Positions 6,379-15,559 are shown, numbered from the stretch's first letter. The stretch: 21,057 bases of DNA from an uncultured Bacilli bacterium (GCA_934167885.1 CAKPMB010000019.1:1-21057), one strand, 5' to 3'. The notes: a model not told the origin generated them from the sequence alone. A program made the numbers and translations.

Positions 6379-7581
6379 TTATAAAACATCACTAAATTTT
6401 TCTTCATTAATTTCATTAACATTTATTTTTATAATATTATTAATCGCTTCATCAATCATTTCTTGATAGTCTATACTTTGTTCATATAATAAACATTTAT
6501 CAAGACACGGATTAATAACAGGATGTTTAGGCACAAAAACTGTGCAACAATCTTCATATGGAAGAATACTTGTTTCATAAGTATCAATTTTTTTAGCAAT
6601 ATCAATTATTTCTAATTTATCAAAGCAGGCTAAAGGTCTTATAACTGGAAGATTGGTTACATTATTAATTACTTGCATACTTGTTAATGTTTGACTTGCA
6701 ACTTGACCAATACTTTCACCATTAATTATAACATGAGCTTTGTATTTAATTACTAATTTTTCCATAATACGATACATCATACGACGCATAATGGTAATAG
6801 TATAAGTATCAGGAATATTTTTATAAATAGCTTCTTGAATCTTCGTAAATGGCACAATATATAAACCAATATTATTAGTATAATTCAATAATTTTTTTGT
6901 TAAAGTTATTACTTTATTTCTAGCTTCTATACTAGTATGAGGAATAGCTTCAAAATAAACGGCTGATATACTAATACCTCGCTTCATTGCTAAATAACCA
7001 CTTACAGGTGAATCAATACCACCTGATAACATAAGCAATCCCTTACCAAGTGTTCCAACAGGATAACCACCAATACCACGATATTCATTTGTATAAATAT
7101 ATGTAAAATCACGTCTTATCTCAATATTAAAAGTTATTTCAGGATTATGAACATCTACCACAACATTAGCTTTATTTTTTAAAATAACGCCACCCATTCT
7201 TTTACTAAACAAAGGACTTTCAATAGGAAAACTTTTATCACTTCGTTTAGTAACAACTTTAAAAGATTTAAAGTCATAGTCATTAACTATATTCTTTAAT
7301 AAATCACTTATATCTGATATATTACTAGGAACTTTATAAGCTACATCATAGGCATGAATACCAAATACTGTATTTATTTTTGATAGAATAACCGATAAAT
7401 CTTTATCCTCAAACTCAATTAACATTCTTGATAAATCTTTAGTTATATTAACGTTTAATCCTTTAAACTTATTTAAAAGATTATTATATAAAGCATTAAC
7501 AAATAACGAACGATTACTCTTTTTAGTTGTTAATTCACCATACTTAACTAATATTACTCTATTCAATTCTATTTTTTCCAT
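6379..7581 (-). CDS. thiI: tRNA uracil 4-sulfurtransferase ThiI
   Basis: The 400-residue protein has an N-terminal ferredoxin-like and THUMP RNA-binding region (about 1-170) and a PP-loop ATPase domain. The PP-loop motif SGGIDS is at residues 186-191. It adenylates and thiolates U8 of tRNA and, in many bacteria, also passes sulfur to thiamine synthesis. There is no C-terminal rhodanese domain, the usual state in Firmicutes. The CC pair in EDCCTVFVPKHP (Cys345, Cys346) belongs to the conserved family tail. The gene starts three bases after its cysteine desulfurase partner ends, so the two form an operon. No U-tract terminator follows it: the only hairpin (6362-6378) lacks a T run, so read-through to the SASP gene is likely. 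Confidence 0.96.
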   Translation of the reverse strand: MEKIELNRVILVKYGELTTKKSNRSLFVNALYNNLLNKFKGLNVNITKDLSRMLIEFEDKDLSVILSKINTVFGIHAYDVAYKVPSNISDISDLLKNIVNDYDFKSFKVVTKRSDKSFPIESPLFSKRMGGVILKNKANVVVDVHNPEITFNIEIRRDFTYIYTNEYRGIGGYPVGTLGKGLLMLSGGIDSPVSGYLAMKRGISISAVYFEAIPHTSIEARNKVITLTKKLLNYTNNIGLYIVPFTKIQEAIYKNIPDTYTITIMRRMMYRIMEKLVIKYKAHVIINGESIGQVASQTLTSMQVINNVTNLPVIRPLACFDKLEIIDIAKKIDTYETSILPYEDCCTVFVPKHPVINPCLDKCLLYEQSIDYQEMIDEAINNIIKINVNEINEEKFSDVL

Positions 7582-7584
7582 AAA

Positions 7585-8712
7585 TTATCCTCTTATTCCT
7601 TGTAATTTTACTACTTCTTCTCTAAATACCTTAATAAATTCATCTACTTCTTCATTAGTTGTTAAATACGATAAACTTACTCTAATGGAACTCTTAGCAA
7701 GTTCTGAGTCTTTTGTTTTGGTTAAAACACTTAGAGATAAACTATTATCACTACTACAAGCTGTTTTCGTTGATATATAAATATCATGTGCTTCCATTGC
7801 ATGAAGCATCGTTTCTGGTTTAACATTGTAAACACTTATATTTATTATATTAGGAACACAATTATCATCACTATTAATGTGAATATTAAGATCTTTTAAT
7901 CCTTCTAATAATCTACTTTTTAATAATAAAACTTTTTGATAATTATCTGAAAGATTGTTAATCGCGAATTTTAAAGCTCGTGATGTTGACACAATTAAAG
8001 CAAGAGATGGTGTGCCACTACGATATATTGTTTGACTTTTACCACCATGAATAATAGGTTCTAATTCAATATGACGTTTTTTAATTAAACATCCGATACC
8101 TTTAAGACCATATATTTTATGGGCAGAAAAACTATATAAATCAATATTAGTTAAATTAATTTCTTTCTTACCTACTGCTTGCGTGCCATCTACATGAAAA
8201 ATACATCTTGGATAATCCTTAACAATGCGACCTATTTCTTGCACATCTTGAATAATACCAATTTCCGAATTAACTTCACATATACTTACTAAAATAGTAT
8301 CATCATTAATTAATTTTTTTAAATCATCTAAACATACTTTGCCATTATCATCTATTTTAACATAATCAATTATATAGCCTTTTTTTTCTAAGTAATCAAC
8401 GGTTGATAAAATACTAGAATGTTCTAATTTGGTCGTAATAATATGCTTACCACGATTTTTATATTTTTCAATAACACCCATTAAAGCAAGATTATTAGAT
8501 TCACTTGCACCGCTTGTCCAAATTATTTCATTATCATAAACATTTAATAATTTAGCAACTTGAAGAGTTGCAGCATCCATAAGTTCTTTGGATAAAACAC
8601 CCGCCTTATGTAGGGAATTAGCATTTCCTATATAATTACGTGTTACTTTATTAAAACTATCTAATACATCTTCATTAACAGGTGTTGTTGCTGAATAATC
8701 TAAATAAATCAT
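7585..8712 (-). CDS. nifZ: cysteine desulfurase, IscS/NifS-like (NifZ type)
   Basis: The 375-residue protein is a class V aminotransferase-fold enzyme. It takes sulfur from cysteine with pyridoxal phosphate and passes it on as a persulfide. Visible are LDYSATTP at the N-terminus, the cofactor-stacking His98 in LEHSS, the PLP-binding Lys199 in SFSAHKIYG, RSGTPS, and the persulfide-forming Cys319 in TKTACSS. Its place directly before thiI, with three bases between, matches the NifZ-ThiI pair of B. subtilis, where the desulfurase supplies sulfur for tRNA 4-thiouridine. A general IscS role in Fe-S assembly is less likely from context but not excluded. Two promoter candidates lie upstream. Confidence 0.93.
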   Translation of the reverse strand: MIYLDYSATTPVNEDVLDSFNKVTRNYIGNANSLHKAGVLSKELMDAATLQVAKLLNVYDNEIIWTSGASESNNLALMGVIEKYKNRGKHIITTKLEHSSILSTVDYLEKKGYIIDYVKIDDNGKVCLDDLKKLINDDTILVSICEVNSEIGIIQDVQEIGRIVKDYPRCIFHVDGTQAVGKKEINLTNIDLYSFSAHKIYGLKGIGCLIKKRHIELEPIIHGGKSQTIYRSGTPSLALIVSTSRALKFAINNLSDNYQKVLLLKSRLLEGLKDLNIHINSDDNCVPNIINISVYNVKPETMLHAMEAHDIYISTKTACSSDNSLSLSVLTKTKDSELAKSSIRVSLSYLTTNEEVDEFIKVFREEVVKLQGIRG

Positions 8713-8734
8713 TATACCGCCTACTTTCTAAATA

Positions 8735-8763
8735 ATTATGACACAAAAAAGCTATAAATACAA
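8735..8763 (-). promoter_or_regulatory. candidate sigma-A promoter 1 for nifZ-thiI
   Basis: On the minus strand TTGTAT (8758-8763), a 17-bp spacer and CATAAT (8735-8740) lie just before the SD of the desulfurase gene. Confidence 0.5.
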
Positions 8764-8770
8764 TGATGGT

Positions 8771-8799
8771 ATTCTAGCATAGTTTATAAAAAAAAACAA
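8771..8799 (-). promoter_or_regulatory. candidate sigma-A promoter 2 for nifZ-thiI
   Basis: On the minus strand TTGTTT (8794-8799), a 17-bp spacer and TAGAAT (8771-8776) with a TGC extended -10 make the stronger of the two candidates. Confidence 0.6.
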
Positions 8800-8800
8800 T

Positions 8801-8826
8801 TATAATTTTATAATACATGCTATACT
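8801..8826 (+). promoter_or_regulatory. candidate promoter region of the membrane-protein gene
   Basis: On the + strand TATAAT occurs at 8801 and 8809, and TGCTATACT (extended -10) ends at 8826. I cannot choose between them, as none has a good -35. The last would leave only about nine bases of leader before the ATG. Confidence 0.35.
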
Positions 8827-8841
8827 AAGTGTGGAGTGTAT

Positions 8842-10254
8842 ATGAAAAAAAAGAAAACTATAATTATTTTATTTTTTATTTTAATGACAACATGTATTAT
8901 TTGTAATATTAATCTAGGAAGTGATTATTTTTGGCATTTTAAAATAGGTGAATATATTATATCCAATCACCATTTACCAAAAGAATGCATATATTCTTGG
9001 TATGCTATTCAAAATAATTTAATGAATACATATCACGAATGGCTCTATGAAGTAATTATATACGGTTTAAATCATGTTTTTGGTAAAATAGGTCCAATTA
9101 TATACCAAACAATATTTGTAAGTATATTGTTATTTATACTATATAAAACCAATATAAAAACAATGTTAAAGAAAAACCCTATATACCTAATAATATTTAT
9201 TGTGCTGTCAACTGCATCCATTGCCTCATTTTCCCTTCCAAGACCACACATTATAAGTTGGATATTAACAGCACTAACTATATACTTATCATATGATTTA
9301 TATGAAAATGATTCCAAAAAAATATATATTTTGCCACTTCTTACAATTATATGGGTTAATGTGCATGGTGGAAGTTCATGTCTTTCATATATGATACCAG
9401 GTTTATTCATGATATTAGGCCTATTTAATTTCAATAAATGGGGTATTGAAAACAAAAAACTAAAAAAAAGCAAAATTATAACTTATATACTTATTATTGT
9501 TTTAAACATGTTAGCACTCATTATTAATCCATATGGAATCAATATGCTCTTATATCCATTTGTTAATATGTTTGATAACACTATGAAAACTATTATCAGT
9601 GAATGGCATCCTACTAAAATAACTTCCTTTATTGGAGTAGTGGCTTATATAATGATTTTTTATAACTTGTTTATTATGTATAAATCCAAAGAAAAACTTC
9701 GTTTAATTGATTTAGCATTATTTATAGTGTTTGTATACCTTGCAACCTCATCATATCGTTTTGTTCCTTTAATGATTATTGCATCATTTTGGACAACATT
9801 AAGGTATATCCCTACCAATAATCAAAATATTAAAGGAAATCTTATTGTTATCGTTTTAGTTATATCCAATATTATTTTACCATTAACCCAAATAAATGCT
9901 TTAAACAAGACCATTAATTATAAAGAAGTTAGTGATGAAATGATTAATAAAATTAAAGAAGTAAAACCTCAGAGATTATATAATGACTATAATGTAGGAG
10001 GATATTTGATATACAAAGAAATACCAGTATTTATTGATGGAAGAGCGGATGCTTATTCCCATGATAATTTACAAGATGCTAATGATATCTTCGAAGAAGA
10101 AGTAAAAATAGAAAAAATATTAAATAAATACAATTTTGATTATCTAATAACTAAATGTCAAAATAATTTGTCGAATTACTTAAAAGATAGTAATAATTAC
10201 ACTCTTATAGAAAAAGACAAAAATTATTGTCTATATCAAAAAAATGCTAGTTAA
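8842..10254 (+). CDS. polytopic membrane protein, possibly GT-C-fold glycosyltransferase-like
   Basis: The protein (470 residues from ATG 8842; GGAG at 8833-8836) has about ten hydrophobic segments. An early loop reads GSDYFWHFKIGEYI...YSWYAIQN...YHEWLYE. This aromatic and acidic pattern, with the Asp next to the first membrane segment, is common in bacterial GT-C-like membrane proteins that use lipid-linked sugars. The soluble C-terminal part has YNDYNVGGYLIYKEIPVFIDGRADAY, a motif shared by many uncharacterised members. Function and sugar are unknown. It is the only + strand gene between thiI and rpsD and sits where B. subtilis has the amino-acid transporter braB, which it does not resemble. 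Its stop codon lies inside the terminator shared with ezrA. Confidence 0.7.
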   Translation: MKKKKTIIILFFILMTTCIICNINLGSDYFWHFKIGEYIISNHHLPKECIYSWYAIQNNLMNTYHEWLYEVIIYGLNHVFGKIGPIIYQTIFVSILLFILYKTNIKTMLKKNPIYLIIFIVLSTASIASFSLPRPHIISWILTALTIYLSYDLYENDSKKIYILPLLTIIWVNVHGGSSCLSYMIPGLFMILGLFNFNKWGIENKKLKKSKIITYILIIVLNMLALIINPYGINMLLYPFVNMFDNTMKTIISEWHPTKITSFIGVVAYIMIFYNLFIMYKSKEKLRLIDLALFIVFVYLATSSYRFVPLMIIASFWTTLRYIPTNNQNIKGNLIVIVLVISNIILPLTQINALNKTINYKEVSDEMINKIKEVKPQRLYNDYNVGGYLIYKEIPVFIDGRADAYSHDNLQDANDIFEEEVKIEKILNKYNFDYLITKCQNNLSNYLKDSNNYTLIEKDKNYCLYQKNAS

Positions 10255-10273
10255 CATTGAACTAGCATTTTTT
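10241..10273. terminator. bidirectional terminator between the membrane-protein gene and ezrA
   Basis: AAAATGCTAGTT and AACTAGCATTTT form a 12-bp perfect stem with a 7-nt loop, with T runs leaving on both strands. It serves the + strand gene that ends in it and ezrA, which ends six bases to the right. Confidence 0.85.
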
Positions 10274-10278
10274 ATACA

Positions 10279-11988
10279 TTACCTTTCAGACAATTCTAAA
10301 AAGCGTTTATTAACACCTTTTTCTTTTAATTCTAAAACTTTTAATACAAGATTTAAGCTGTTATCATATTCTCCCCTAAAATATAACATTTCAGCTTTAG
10401 ATAAACCTCTATCTACATCTATATCTTCACGATATCTATTAGCATAAACTAACAATAATTCTGTAAAATAAGCATTTTTTACCATTTCATTCGTTGTTGT
10501 CCAAAGTTTGAATACTAAGTCTCTTGCTGTATCAACTCTTATATTTAACACTTTTACAACTATTGGTTTTTTATCTAATTCTTTTTCTATTTCTAAAATA
10601 GCTTCGTTAGCATCATTTAACTCAATATAATAACTATCCAAAATGATAGGTAAATGATACATTCTTACCTTTTCTTTACATTCTTTTAATAAGTTTCTAA
10701 TCTCTTTTAATTGTTCCTTAGCACGGGTTTCATCATCATAAATACTTCCTAATGACTTAATAGCCTTATCAAAATCTTCATCCACATAATTTAATTTTTG
10801 CATTAATTCATATAGTTCTATATTAATTTTCATATATGAACATTCTTGTTTTTTAACTTTTTTCAATAAATTTTTATATTCTTTTATAACATTTGATAAT
10901 CTTAAATTAATATTATCAATATCATCAAGATCTTTTTCTTTTAAGCCATATAATTCTTTAATATCATCCATTTGATCATATAAACCATTAATAACTTTTT
11001 CTATCTTTTTAACTTTAGCATTAAATACTTCATTATTATTTTCAAATTCTTTTCTTGCAACTTTTTCTTTTTCAAAGTCTTTAAACATATTATCTAAATA
11101 TTCTAAAATATTACGCAAGTCAAAAAGAGAATTATTTATATTCAAAACTTTCGCTCTATCAATAATTTCTTTTTTACGATTCTCAACATTTTGAATATTG
11201 TCATCAAAATTCATATATTCTAATGGATATTGTTCACTAATTAATCTATTGTATTCATCTTTTAAATCTTTAATTCTATTGGGAATTAAATCATTAATTA
11301 ATAATAGAATATCAGGTAGTTCTCGAAGAAGAACATCCATATGATCAATCATAGTATCAATGGCATTAACAACAAGTGGTATTTCATTATAAAGTTTTTC
11401 TTCCATAATAATATCAAAATCACTAAAGCGTTTTTCAATATTTTCAAATTGCATTGATAAAACATCTTTTAATTGACCTAATAAACTTTCTTTTTCTTCA
11501 TATGTTTTTTGTAAAAAACGATATTTAGCCTTTAACTTAGTGATAATATTACGATACTTTTCTTCACATGATGCAATTTCATCAATTTCCTCTAAAATTT
11601 TATCAATTGAATACTCTGTTTCTGATAAGGCAATTTCAACATCAGCATAACTATCATAAAATTCCTTAATACTATGTTTTTCAACTAATACATCCAAATT
11701 AACAATCATATCATTAATTTTAACAATTTGAATTTTCTTTATTTCTTCATAACGAACTTTAAATTCTTTAATTTTTTCTTCTAATTGCTCATTTTTAGCA
11801 ATTTCTTCAATTTTAGAAAGTTCTACTAAAACTGGTCTACTATCTAAATCATTCTTTTTAATATCTAAATTAGTAATGCCATCTAGCATTTTCTTTTTAT
11901 TTGATCTTTTATACTTAATTATTATTATAAGGGCTACAATCACCATAATAGCTACTAAAACAATTAAAAATATTACCATTGGTTTCAT
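10279..11988 (-). CDS. ezrA: septation ring formation regulator EzrA
   Basis: From the ATG at 11988 (AGGAGAG six bases upstream) the protein is 569 residues, near the 562 I recall for B. subtilis EzrA. One N-terminal membrane segment (about 3-25, MVIFLIVLVAIMVIVALIII) is followed by a basic stretch and a long run of alpha-helical, spectrin-like coiled coils. The GLYDQMDDIKELYGLKEKDLD region and the final NLVLKVLELKEKGV segment fit the family. EzrA acts at the membrane with FtsZ, keeps rings from forming at the poles and helps organise the divisome. It is divergent from rpsD, and a moderate TTAAAA-17-TATTAT promoter lies in the gap. An upstream in-frame start would add 11 residues but overlaps the SD. 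Confidence 0.9.
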   Translation of the reverse strand: MKPMVIFLIVLVAIMVIVALIIIIKYKRSNKKKMLDGITNLDIKKNDLDSRPVLVELSKIEEIAKNEQLEEKIKEFKVRYEEIKKIQIVKINDMIVNLDVLVEKHSIKEFYDSYADVEIALSETEYSIDKILEEIDEIASCEEKYRNIITKLKAKYRFLQKTYEEKESLLGQLKDVLSMQFENIEKRFSDFDIIMEEKLYNEIPLVVNAIDTMIDHMDVLLRELPDILLLINDLIPNRIKDLKDEYNRLISEQYPLEYMNFDDNIQNVENRKKEIIDRAKVLNINNSLFDLRNILEYLDNMFKDFEKEKVARKEFENNNEVFNAKVKKIEKVINGLYDQMDDIKELYGLKEKDLDDIDNINLRLSNVIKEYKNLLKKVKKQECSYMKINIELYELMQKLNYVDEDFDKAIKSLGSIYDDETRAKEQLKEIRNLLKECKEKVRMYHLPIILDSYYIELNDANEAILEIEKELDKKPIVVKVLNIRVDTARDLVFKLWTTTNEMVKNAYFTELLLVYANRYREDIDVDRGLSKAEMLYFRGEYDNSLNLVLKVLELKEKGVNKRFLELSER

Positions 11989-12056
11989 GTACCACTCTCC
12001 TACTCTATAATAATAACACAAATTACTTTATTTTTTAACATTTTTTTTAATTTTAA

Positions 12057-12085
12057 TTGACTATTACAGGAAAAATTTATATAAT
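12057..12085 (+). promoter_or_regulatory. sigma-A promoter of rpsD
   Basis: TTGACT (12057-12062), a 17-bp spacer and a perfect TATAAT (12080-12085). The predicted start, near 12092, leaves a leader of about 150 nt. Confidence 0.85.
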
Positions 12086-12091
12086 ATCGTT

Positions 12092-12242
12092 GCATATTCT
12101 TATTGACAGCCCAAATTATTGGACTTTAAAGTGTTTTTTAAGTTTAGGAGTAGCTTTAGGCTATCAAGTGAAACTATTAAAAAAAACTCCCTAAATGTTC
12201 TGATAATGTCAATTGTATGTAATATAATTGAAGGAGGATATT
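12092..12242 (+). promoter_or_regulatory. S4-type autoregulatory leader RNA of rpsD
   Basis: The 150-nt leader folds by eye into a closed domain. ATTGACA (12102-12108) pairs with TGTCAAT (12207-12213) and encloses three elements. These are CCAA/TTGG, the long stem TTTAGGAGT (12143-12151) with ACTCCCTAAA (12186-12195), and TAGC/GCTA inside it. The SD, AAGGAGG (12231-12237), follows directly. In B. subtilis, free S4 represses rpsD through its leader, and this arrangement fits that model. I did not compare it base by base with the known motif. Confidence 0.65.
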
Positions 12243-12845
12243 ATGGCAAGATATACTGGTCCAAGTTACAAGAAATCACGTGCAGTTGGTTTTTCACTAC
12301 TTGAAAATGGTAAAGATTTAGCTAGACGTTCTACAAAACCTGGTCAACATGGTTCTCAAAGACGTTCTAAATTATCTAACTATGGTTTACAGTTACAAGA
12401 AAAACAAAAAGTTAAATTCATGTATGGTCTTAATGAAAGACAATTCAAGAAAACTTTTATTGAAGCTGGTAAAATGCAAGGTATTCATGGTGAAAACTTC
12501 CTTAAGTTACTAGAAAGTCGTTTAGATAACTTAGTATACCGTATGGGATTCGCTAACACTCGTCGTGGTGCTAGACAATTAGTTAATCATGGACATATAA
12601 CTGTTGATGGTGTTAAAGTTGATATTCCATCATTTAGAGTTAAAGTTGGTTCTACAATCGCTCTTAAAGACAATTCTAAAGATCATAAATCTGTTAAAGA
12701 AGCTTTAGAAAATGTTACAACAAGAGTTGAATATTTAGATTTTGATAAAACAAATAATTCTGCTAAATATGTTAGATTACCAGAACGTAATGAACTAAAT
12801 GCTGATATTAATGAAGCATTAATCGTTGAATTCTATAATAGATAG
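12243..12845 (+). CDS. rpsD: 30S ribosomal protein S4
   Basis: The 200-residue protein aligns along its length with bacterial S4: MARYTGPSYKKSRAVG at the start, LSNYGLQLQEKQK, MYGLNERQFKKTF, then the S4 RNA-binding domain (LESRLDNLVYRMGFANTRR, LVNHGHITVDG) and the ending LNADINEALIVEFYNR. It is the zinc-free form, with no N-terminal cysteine cluster. S4 binds the 5' domain of 16S rRNA, starts small-subunit assembly and is a translational repressor in bacteria. The start is fixed by AAGGAGG five bases upstream of the ATG and by the conserved MARY. It is a single-gene unit with its own promoter, leader and terminator, as in B. subtilis. Confidence 0.98.
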   Translation: MARYTGPSYKKSRAVGFSLLENGKDLARRSTKPGQHGSQRRSKLSNYGLQLQEKQKVKFMYGLNERQFKKTFIEAGKMQGIHGENFLKLLESRLDNLVYRMGFANTRRGARQLVNHGHITVDGVKVDIPSFRVKVGSTIALKDNSKDHKSVKEALENVTTRVEYLDFDKTNNSAKYVRLPERNELNADINEALIVEFYNR

Positions 12846-12849
12846 TAAT

Positions 12850-12878
12850 AAAGCATTTCTTCAAGAAGTGCTTTTTTT
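12850..12878 (+). terminator. terminator of rpsD
   Basis: AAAGCATTTCT and AGAAGTGCTTT form an 11-bp stem with one G-U pair and a 3-nt loop, followed by a run of T. Confidence 0.85.
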
Positions 12879-12882
12879 GTAT

Positions 12883-12925
12883 AAAAAAACATAACCTATA
12901 CTTTCATATAAAGTTATGTTTTTTT
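12883..12925 (-). terminator. terminator of the propeller-like gene, possibly bidirectional
   Basis: A 13-bp perfect inverted repeat (AAAAAAACATAAC / GTTATGTTTTTTT) with a 17-nt loop lies one base past the stop codon of the minus-strand gene. It may also back up the rpsD terminator. Confidence 0.75.
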
Positions 12926-12926
12926 A

Positions 12927-14249
12927 TTATTTATGTTCTATCTTTTTAAAGACAACTTTAAAGTCTTTTTTATTTTCAAATGAATTACTATAACCTGCTA
13001 TTAAATAATTATTTTCATTATCTAGTATAATACTACTTAAAATATCATAGTTTTTACCACCATAATATTCATGGGATACAACTTCTTTATCAAAAGAGAA
13101 TTTAACAATTATACCGGTTTGATTATCATATTTATCTTTAGAAGATACGGGATCAAGTGTATACCCAATAGCCATTATACCAGTTTTATCAACGTATAAA
13201 TCAGTAAAACATTCATCATTACTTTCACCATATTTATATTTTGTTAAATATTTACCAGTTAAATCATATACATAAACACTAGCATCAAATGAATAAATAG
13301 CATTACCTTCACTATCTTTTTGATCGCTTGTATTAACAGACGTTGCTATATATAATTTATTATCATATAAAACCATACGATTAAAGCCTTTAGAATCAGT
13401 TATGGCAACATCTAGAGTATTTCTAACCCATAAACGTTCACCTTTAGTTGAATATTTTACTAATAAACCATAATTAGAACCATCTTTACCACAAACAATG
13501 TAACCATCCTTAACTACAACAATATCATTAAAGCTTCCAGATTTATTACCACCATAGTTAGCATTCCATAAAATATTACCATCATAATCATATTTTAATA
13601 TGATACCACCACCAGTATCATGGTTACCAATCTCCATATTTTCATAAATACTTTGACCAACAACAATTAAACCATCATCATTATTAATTACTCGATAAAA
13701 CTCAGTATCTCCTAATATTTGATAATTTTTAAACCATTGAACATTGCCATCTTCATCATATTTAACAATTAAACCATCACGAACTTTAATTTCTAATTGT
13801 GAATATTTTGATACATAACTACCAACAGCGATATAACCACCATCTACTTTAATAGCATCATAATATGTAGCATTATAATCACAATCAAAAGTTTTTTCCC
13901 AAATAAGTTTCATATTTAAATCATATTTAGCAATCTTAGCTTGTTCACTAATTATATTTTCATTTTTAGAAGATTCACTACTTTTATATTTAAAAACCTT
14001 TTTTTTATTATACTTACTATAACGAAAATTACTTGATCCGGCTGCTAAATAATAGTCATCAACTAACTTAATACTATTAACAGTATCAATATAATTAATT
14101 GAACGCTCATTTGCAACATACATAATTAACATTACAATCAATTCAATTAAAATTATTGCTCCACATACAATAAAGATAGTTTTTAAAACTTTCTTACTCT
14201 TTTTATTCTCTACTTTTTTCTTATCATTGTCTTTTTTTAAACTTCTCAT
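12927..14249 (-). CDS. membrane-anchored protein with beta-propeller-like repeats, unknown function
   Basis: The 440-residue protein has a lysine-rich cytoplasmic start, one membrane segment (about 23-46) and an outer region of repeats. These have the rhythm 'KYD.DGN..W...Y(GG)......D...VKDGYI..G'. Examples are KYDEDGNVQWFKNY, KYDYDGNILWNANYGG and KYSTKGERLWVRNT. About six or seven such units suggest a beta propeller of the PQQ or kelch-like sort that faces outside. No catalytic motif is visible and no lipobox is present, so it is held by an uncleaved anchor. Ligand or partner is unknown. The start has GGTGA five bases upstream, and an extended -10 lies 16 bases before it. It is a single-gene unit between two terminators. 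Confidence 0.7.
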   Translation of the reverse strand: MRSLKKDNDKKKVENKKSKKVLKTIFIVCGAIILIELIVMLIMYVANERSINYIDTVNSIKLVDDYYLAAGSSNFRYSKYNKKKVFKYKSSESSKNENIISEQAKIAKYDLNMKLIWEKTFDCDYNATYYDAIKVDGGYIAVGSYVSKYSQLEIKVRDGLIVKYDEDGNVQWFKNYQILGDTEFYRVINNDDGLIVVGQSIYENMEIGNHDTGGGIILKYDYDGNILWNANYGGNKSGSFNDIVVVKDGYIVCGKDGSNYGLLVKYSTKGERLWVRNTLDVAITDSKGFNRMVLYDNKLYIATSVNTSDQKDSEGNAIYSFDASVYVYDLTGKYLTKYKYGESNDECFTDLYVDKTGIMAIGYTLDPVSSKDKYDNQTGIIVKFSFDKEVVSHEYYGGKNYDILSSIILDNENNYLIAGYSNSFENKKDFKVVFKKIEHK

Positions 14250-14264
14250 TTTATCACCACAATA

Positions 14265-14270
14265 ATTCTA
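14265..14270 (-). promoter_or_regulatory. candidate extended -10 promoter of the propeller-like gene
   Basis: On the minus strand TTTGATAGAAT gives a TG-extended -10 (TAGAAT). No good -35 is found 17-18 bp upstream. Confidence 0.4.
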
Positions 14271-14301
14271 TCAAATATCTATTATAAAGTCCATGAGATT
14301 T

Positions 14302-14330
14302 AAAAAAAATAAGCAAGAAACTTGCCTATT
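14302..14330 (-). terminator. terminator of the deoC-tyrS operon
   Basis: On the minus strand AATAGGCAAG, loop TTT and CTTGCTTATT form a stem with one bulged G, followed by a T run. It overlaps the tyrS stop codon. Confidence 0.8.
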
Positions 14331-15558
14331 TATGCTCAATTATAAAATACTTCTTTTTGCCCTTACGAATAACTGTTAAATTATCAGTAATAGCATTTTC
14401 CCTCTTTATTTCAAATGATAAGTCATTTATTTTTTCACCATTTACACTAATTGAATTATTTGTAACAAATTCTCTTGCTTCTCTTTTACTAGAACAAATA
14501 GATGCTGATACTAATAAGTCAACAAGATTCATATCACTTGTAATAGCATATTTTGGTAATTTATCAAAAGCATCATGTAATTCTTTATCCGATAATTCAC
14601 GTAAATTTCCACTAAATAAAACTTGGCTTATCTTCTCTGCTTTTTCGTATTCTTCAATACCATGTAGATCTTTAATAATTTCACGAGCTAAAGCTTTATG
14701 AGCTTCTCTTAAATGAGGATTTTCATTGTTACTAATTTCTAATCTTTCGATTTCTTCTTTTGTTAAAAAAGTAAAGATTTTTAAATAACTAATAACCATG
14801 CTATCTTCAACATTTATTAAAAATTGATATAATTCATAAGCACTTGTCTTATTAATATCTAACCATAAAGCATTACCTTCACTTTTACCAAACTTATGGC
14901 CATATGAGTCTGTTACTAATGGCATCGTAAAAGCATAAGCATCTTTTCCTAATTTTTTCTTAATTAAATCAAGACCGGTTGTAATGTTTCCCCATTGGTC
15001 TGATCCTTCAACTTGCATTTCACAATTCTCAGTCTCATATAAATGTAGAAAATCATATCCTTGCATTAATGTATAAGAAAATTCAGCATATGTAATACCA
15101 CTTTCTAAACGACGATTAATAATATCTTTATTTAGCATATAGTTAACATTTATATATTTACCAATATCACGTAAAAATTCTAGGAAGCCATAATCTTTCA
15201 TCCAATCATAATTATTAACAATTTTAGCTTTACCATCAAATATTTTATCAACTTGTCTTTTAATTCCTGCTAAGTTCTTTTCTAGCGTATCTTTTGCAAT
15301 TATTTCACGTTCTTTAGTTGGACGAGGGTCTCCAATTAAACCTGTTGCTCCTCCCACTAACAAAATAGGATGATGTCCATATTTATATAAACGTTTTGCA
15401 GTTACTAAAGATGAATAATGTCCTAAATGAAGACTATCTGCCGTTGGATCAGTTCCCCAATAGAAAGTTACGCCACCTTTATTTAATTTTTCTTTTAAAT
15501 CATCACCAGCTTGATCTTTTATTAAACCACGCCATACTAATTCATCATAAAAACTCAT
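14326..15558 (-). CDS. tyrS: tyrosyl-tRNA synthetase
   Basis: From the ATG at 15558 the protein is 410 residues, normal for bacterial TyrS. It shows the class I signatures HLGH (44-47, the HIGH box) and KFGKS (222-226, the KMSKS box). Also visible are YWGTDPTA, the QVEGSDQWGNI tyrosine/ATP site and a C-terminal S4-like RNA-binding domain (about 345-405, REAREFVTNNSISVNG). It charges tRNA-Tyr in the cytoplasm. The ATG is one base after the deoC stop, and its SD (GAAGGTGA) is made of the last deoC codons, so the two are likely translationally coupled. A start 16 codons further up lies inside deoC and is unlikely. The T-box before deoC should control both genes. Confidence 0.97.
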   Translation of the reverse strand: MSFYDELVWRGLIKDQAGDDLKEKLNKGGVTFYWGTDPTADSLHLGHYSSLVTAKRLYKYGHHPILLVGGATGLIGDPRPTKEREIIAKDTLEKNLAGIKRQVDKIFDGKAKIVNNYDWMKDYGFLEFLRDIGKYINVNYMLNKDIINRRLESGITYAEFSYTLMQGYDFLHLYETENCEMQVEGSDQWGNITTGLDLIKKKLGKDAYAFTMPLVTDSYGHKFGKSEGNALWLDINKTSAYELYQFLINVEDSMVISYLKIFTFLTKEEIERLEISNNENPHLREAHKALAREIIKDLHGIEEYEKAEKISQVLFSGNLRELSDKELHDAFDKLPKYAITSDMNLVDLLVSASICSSKREAREFVTNNSISVNGEKINDLSFEIKRENAITDNLTVIRKGKKKYFIIEHK

Positions 15559-15559
15559 T

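Noticed and set aside
12119..12304. + strand open frame in the rpsD leader
   Set aside because: It runs through the structured leader and into rpsD in another frame, with no SD.
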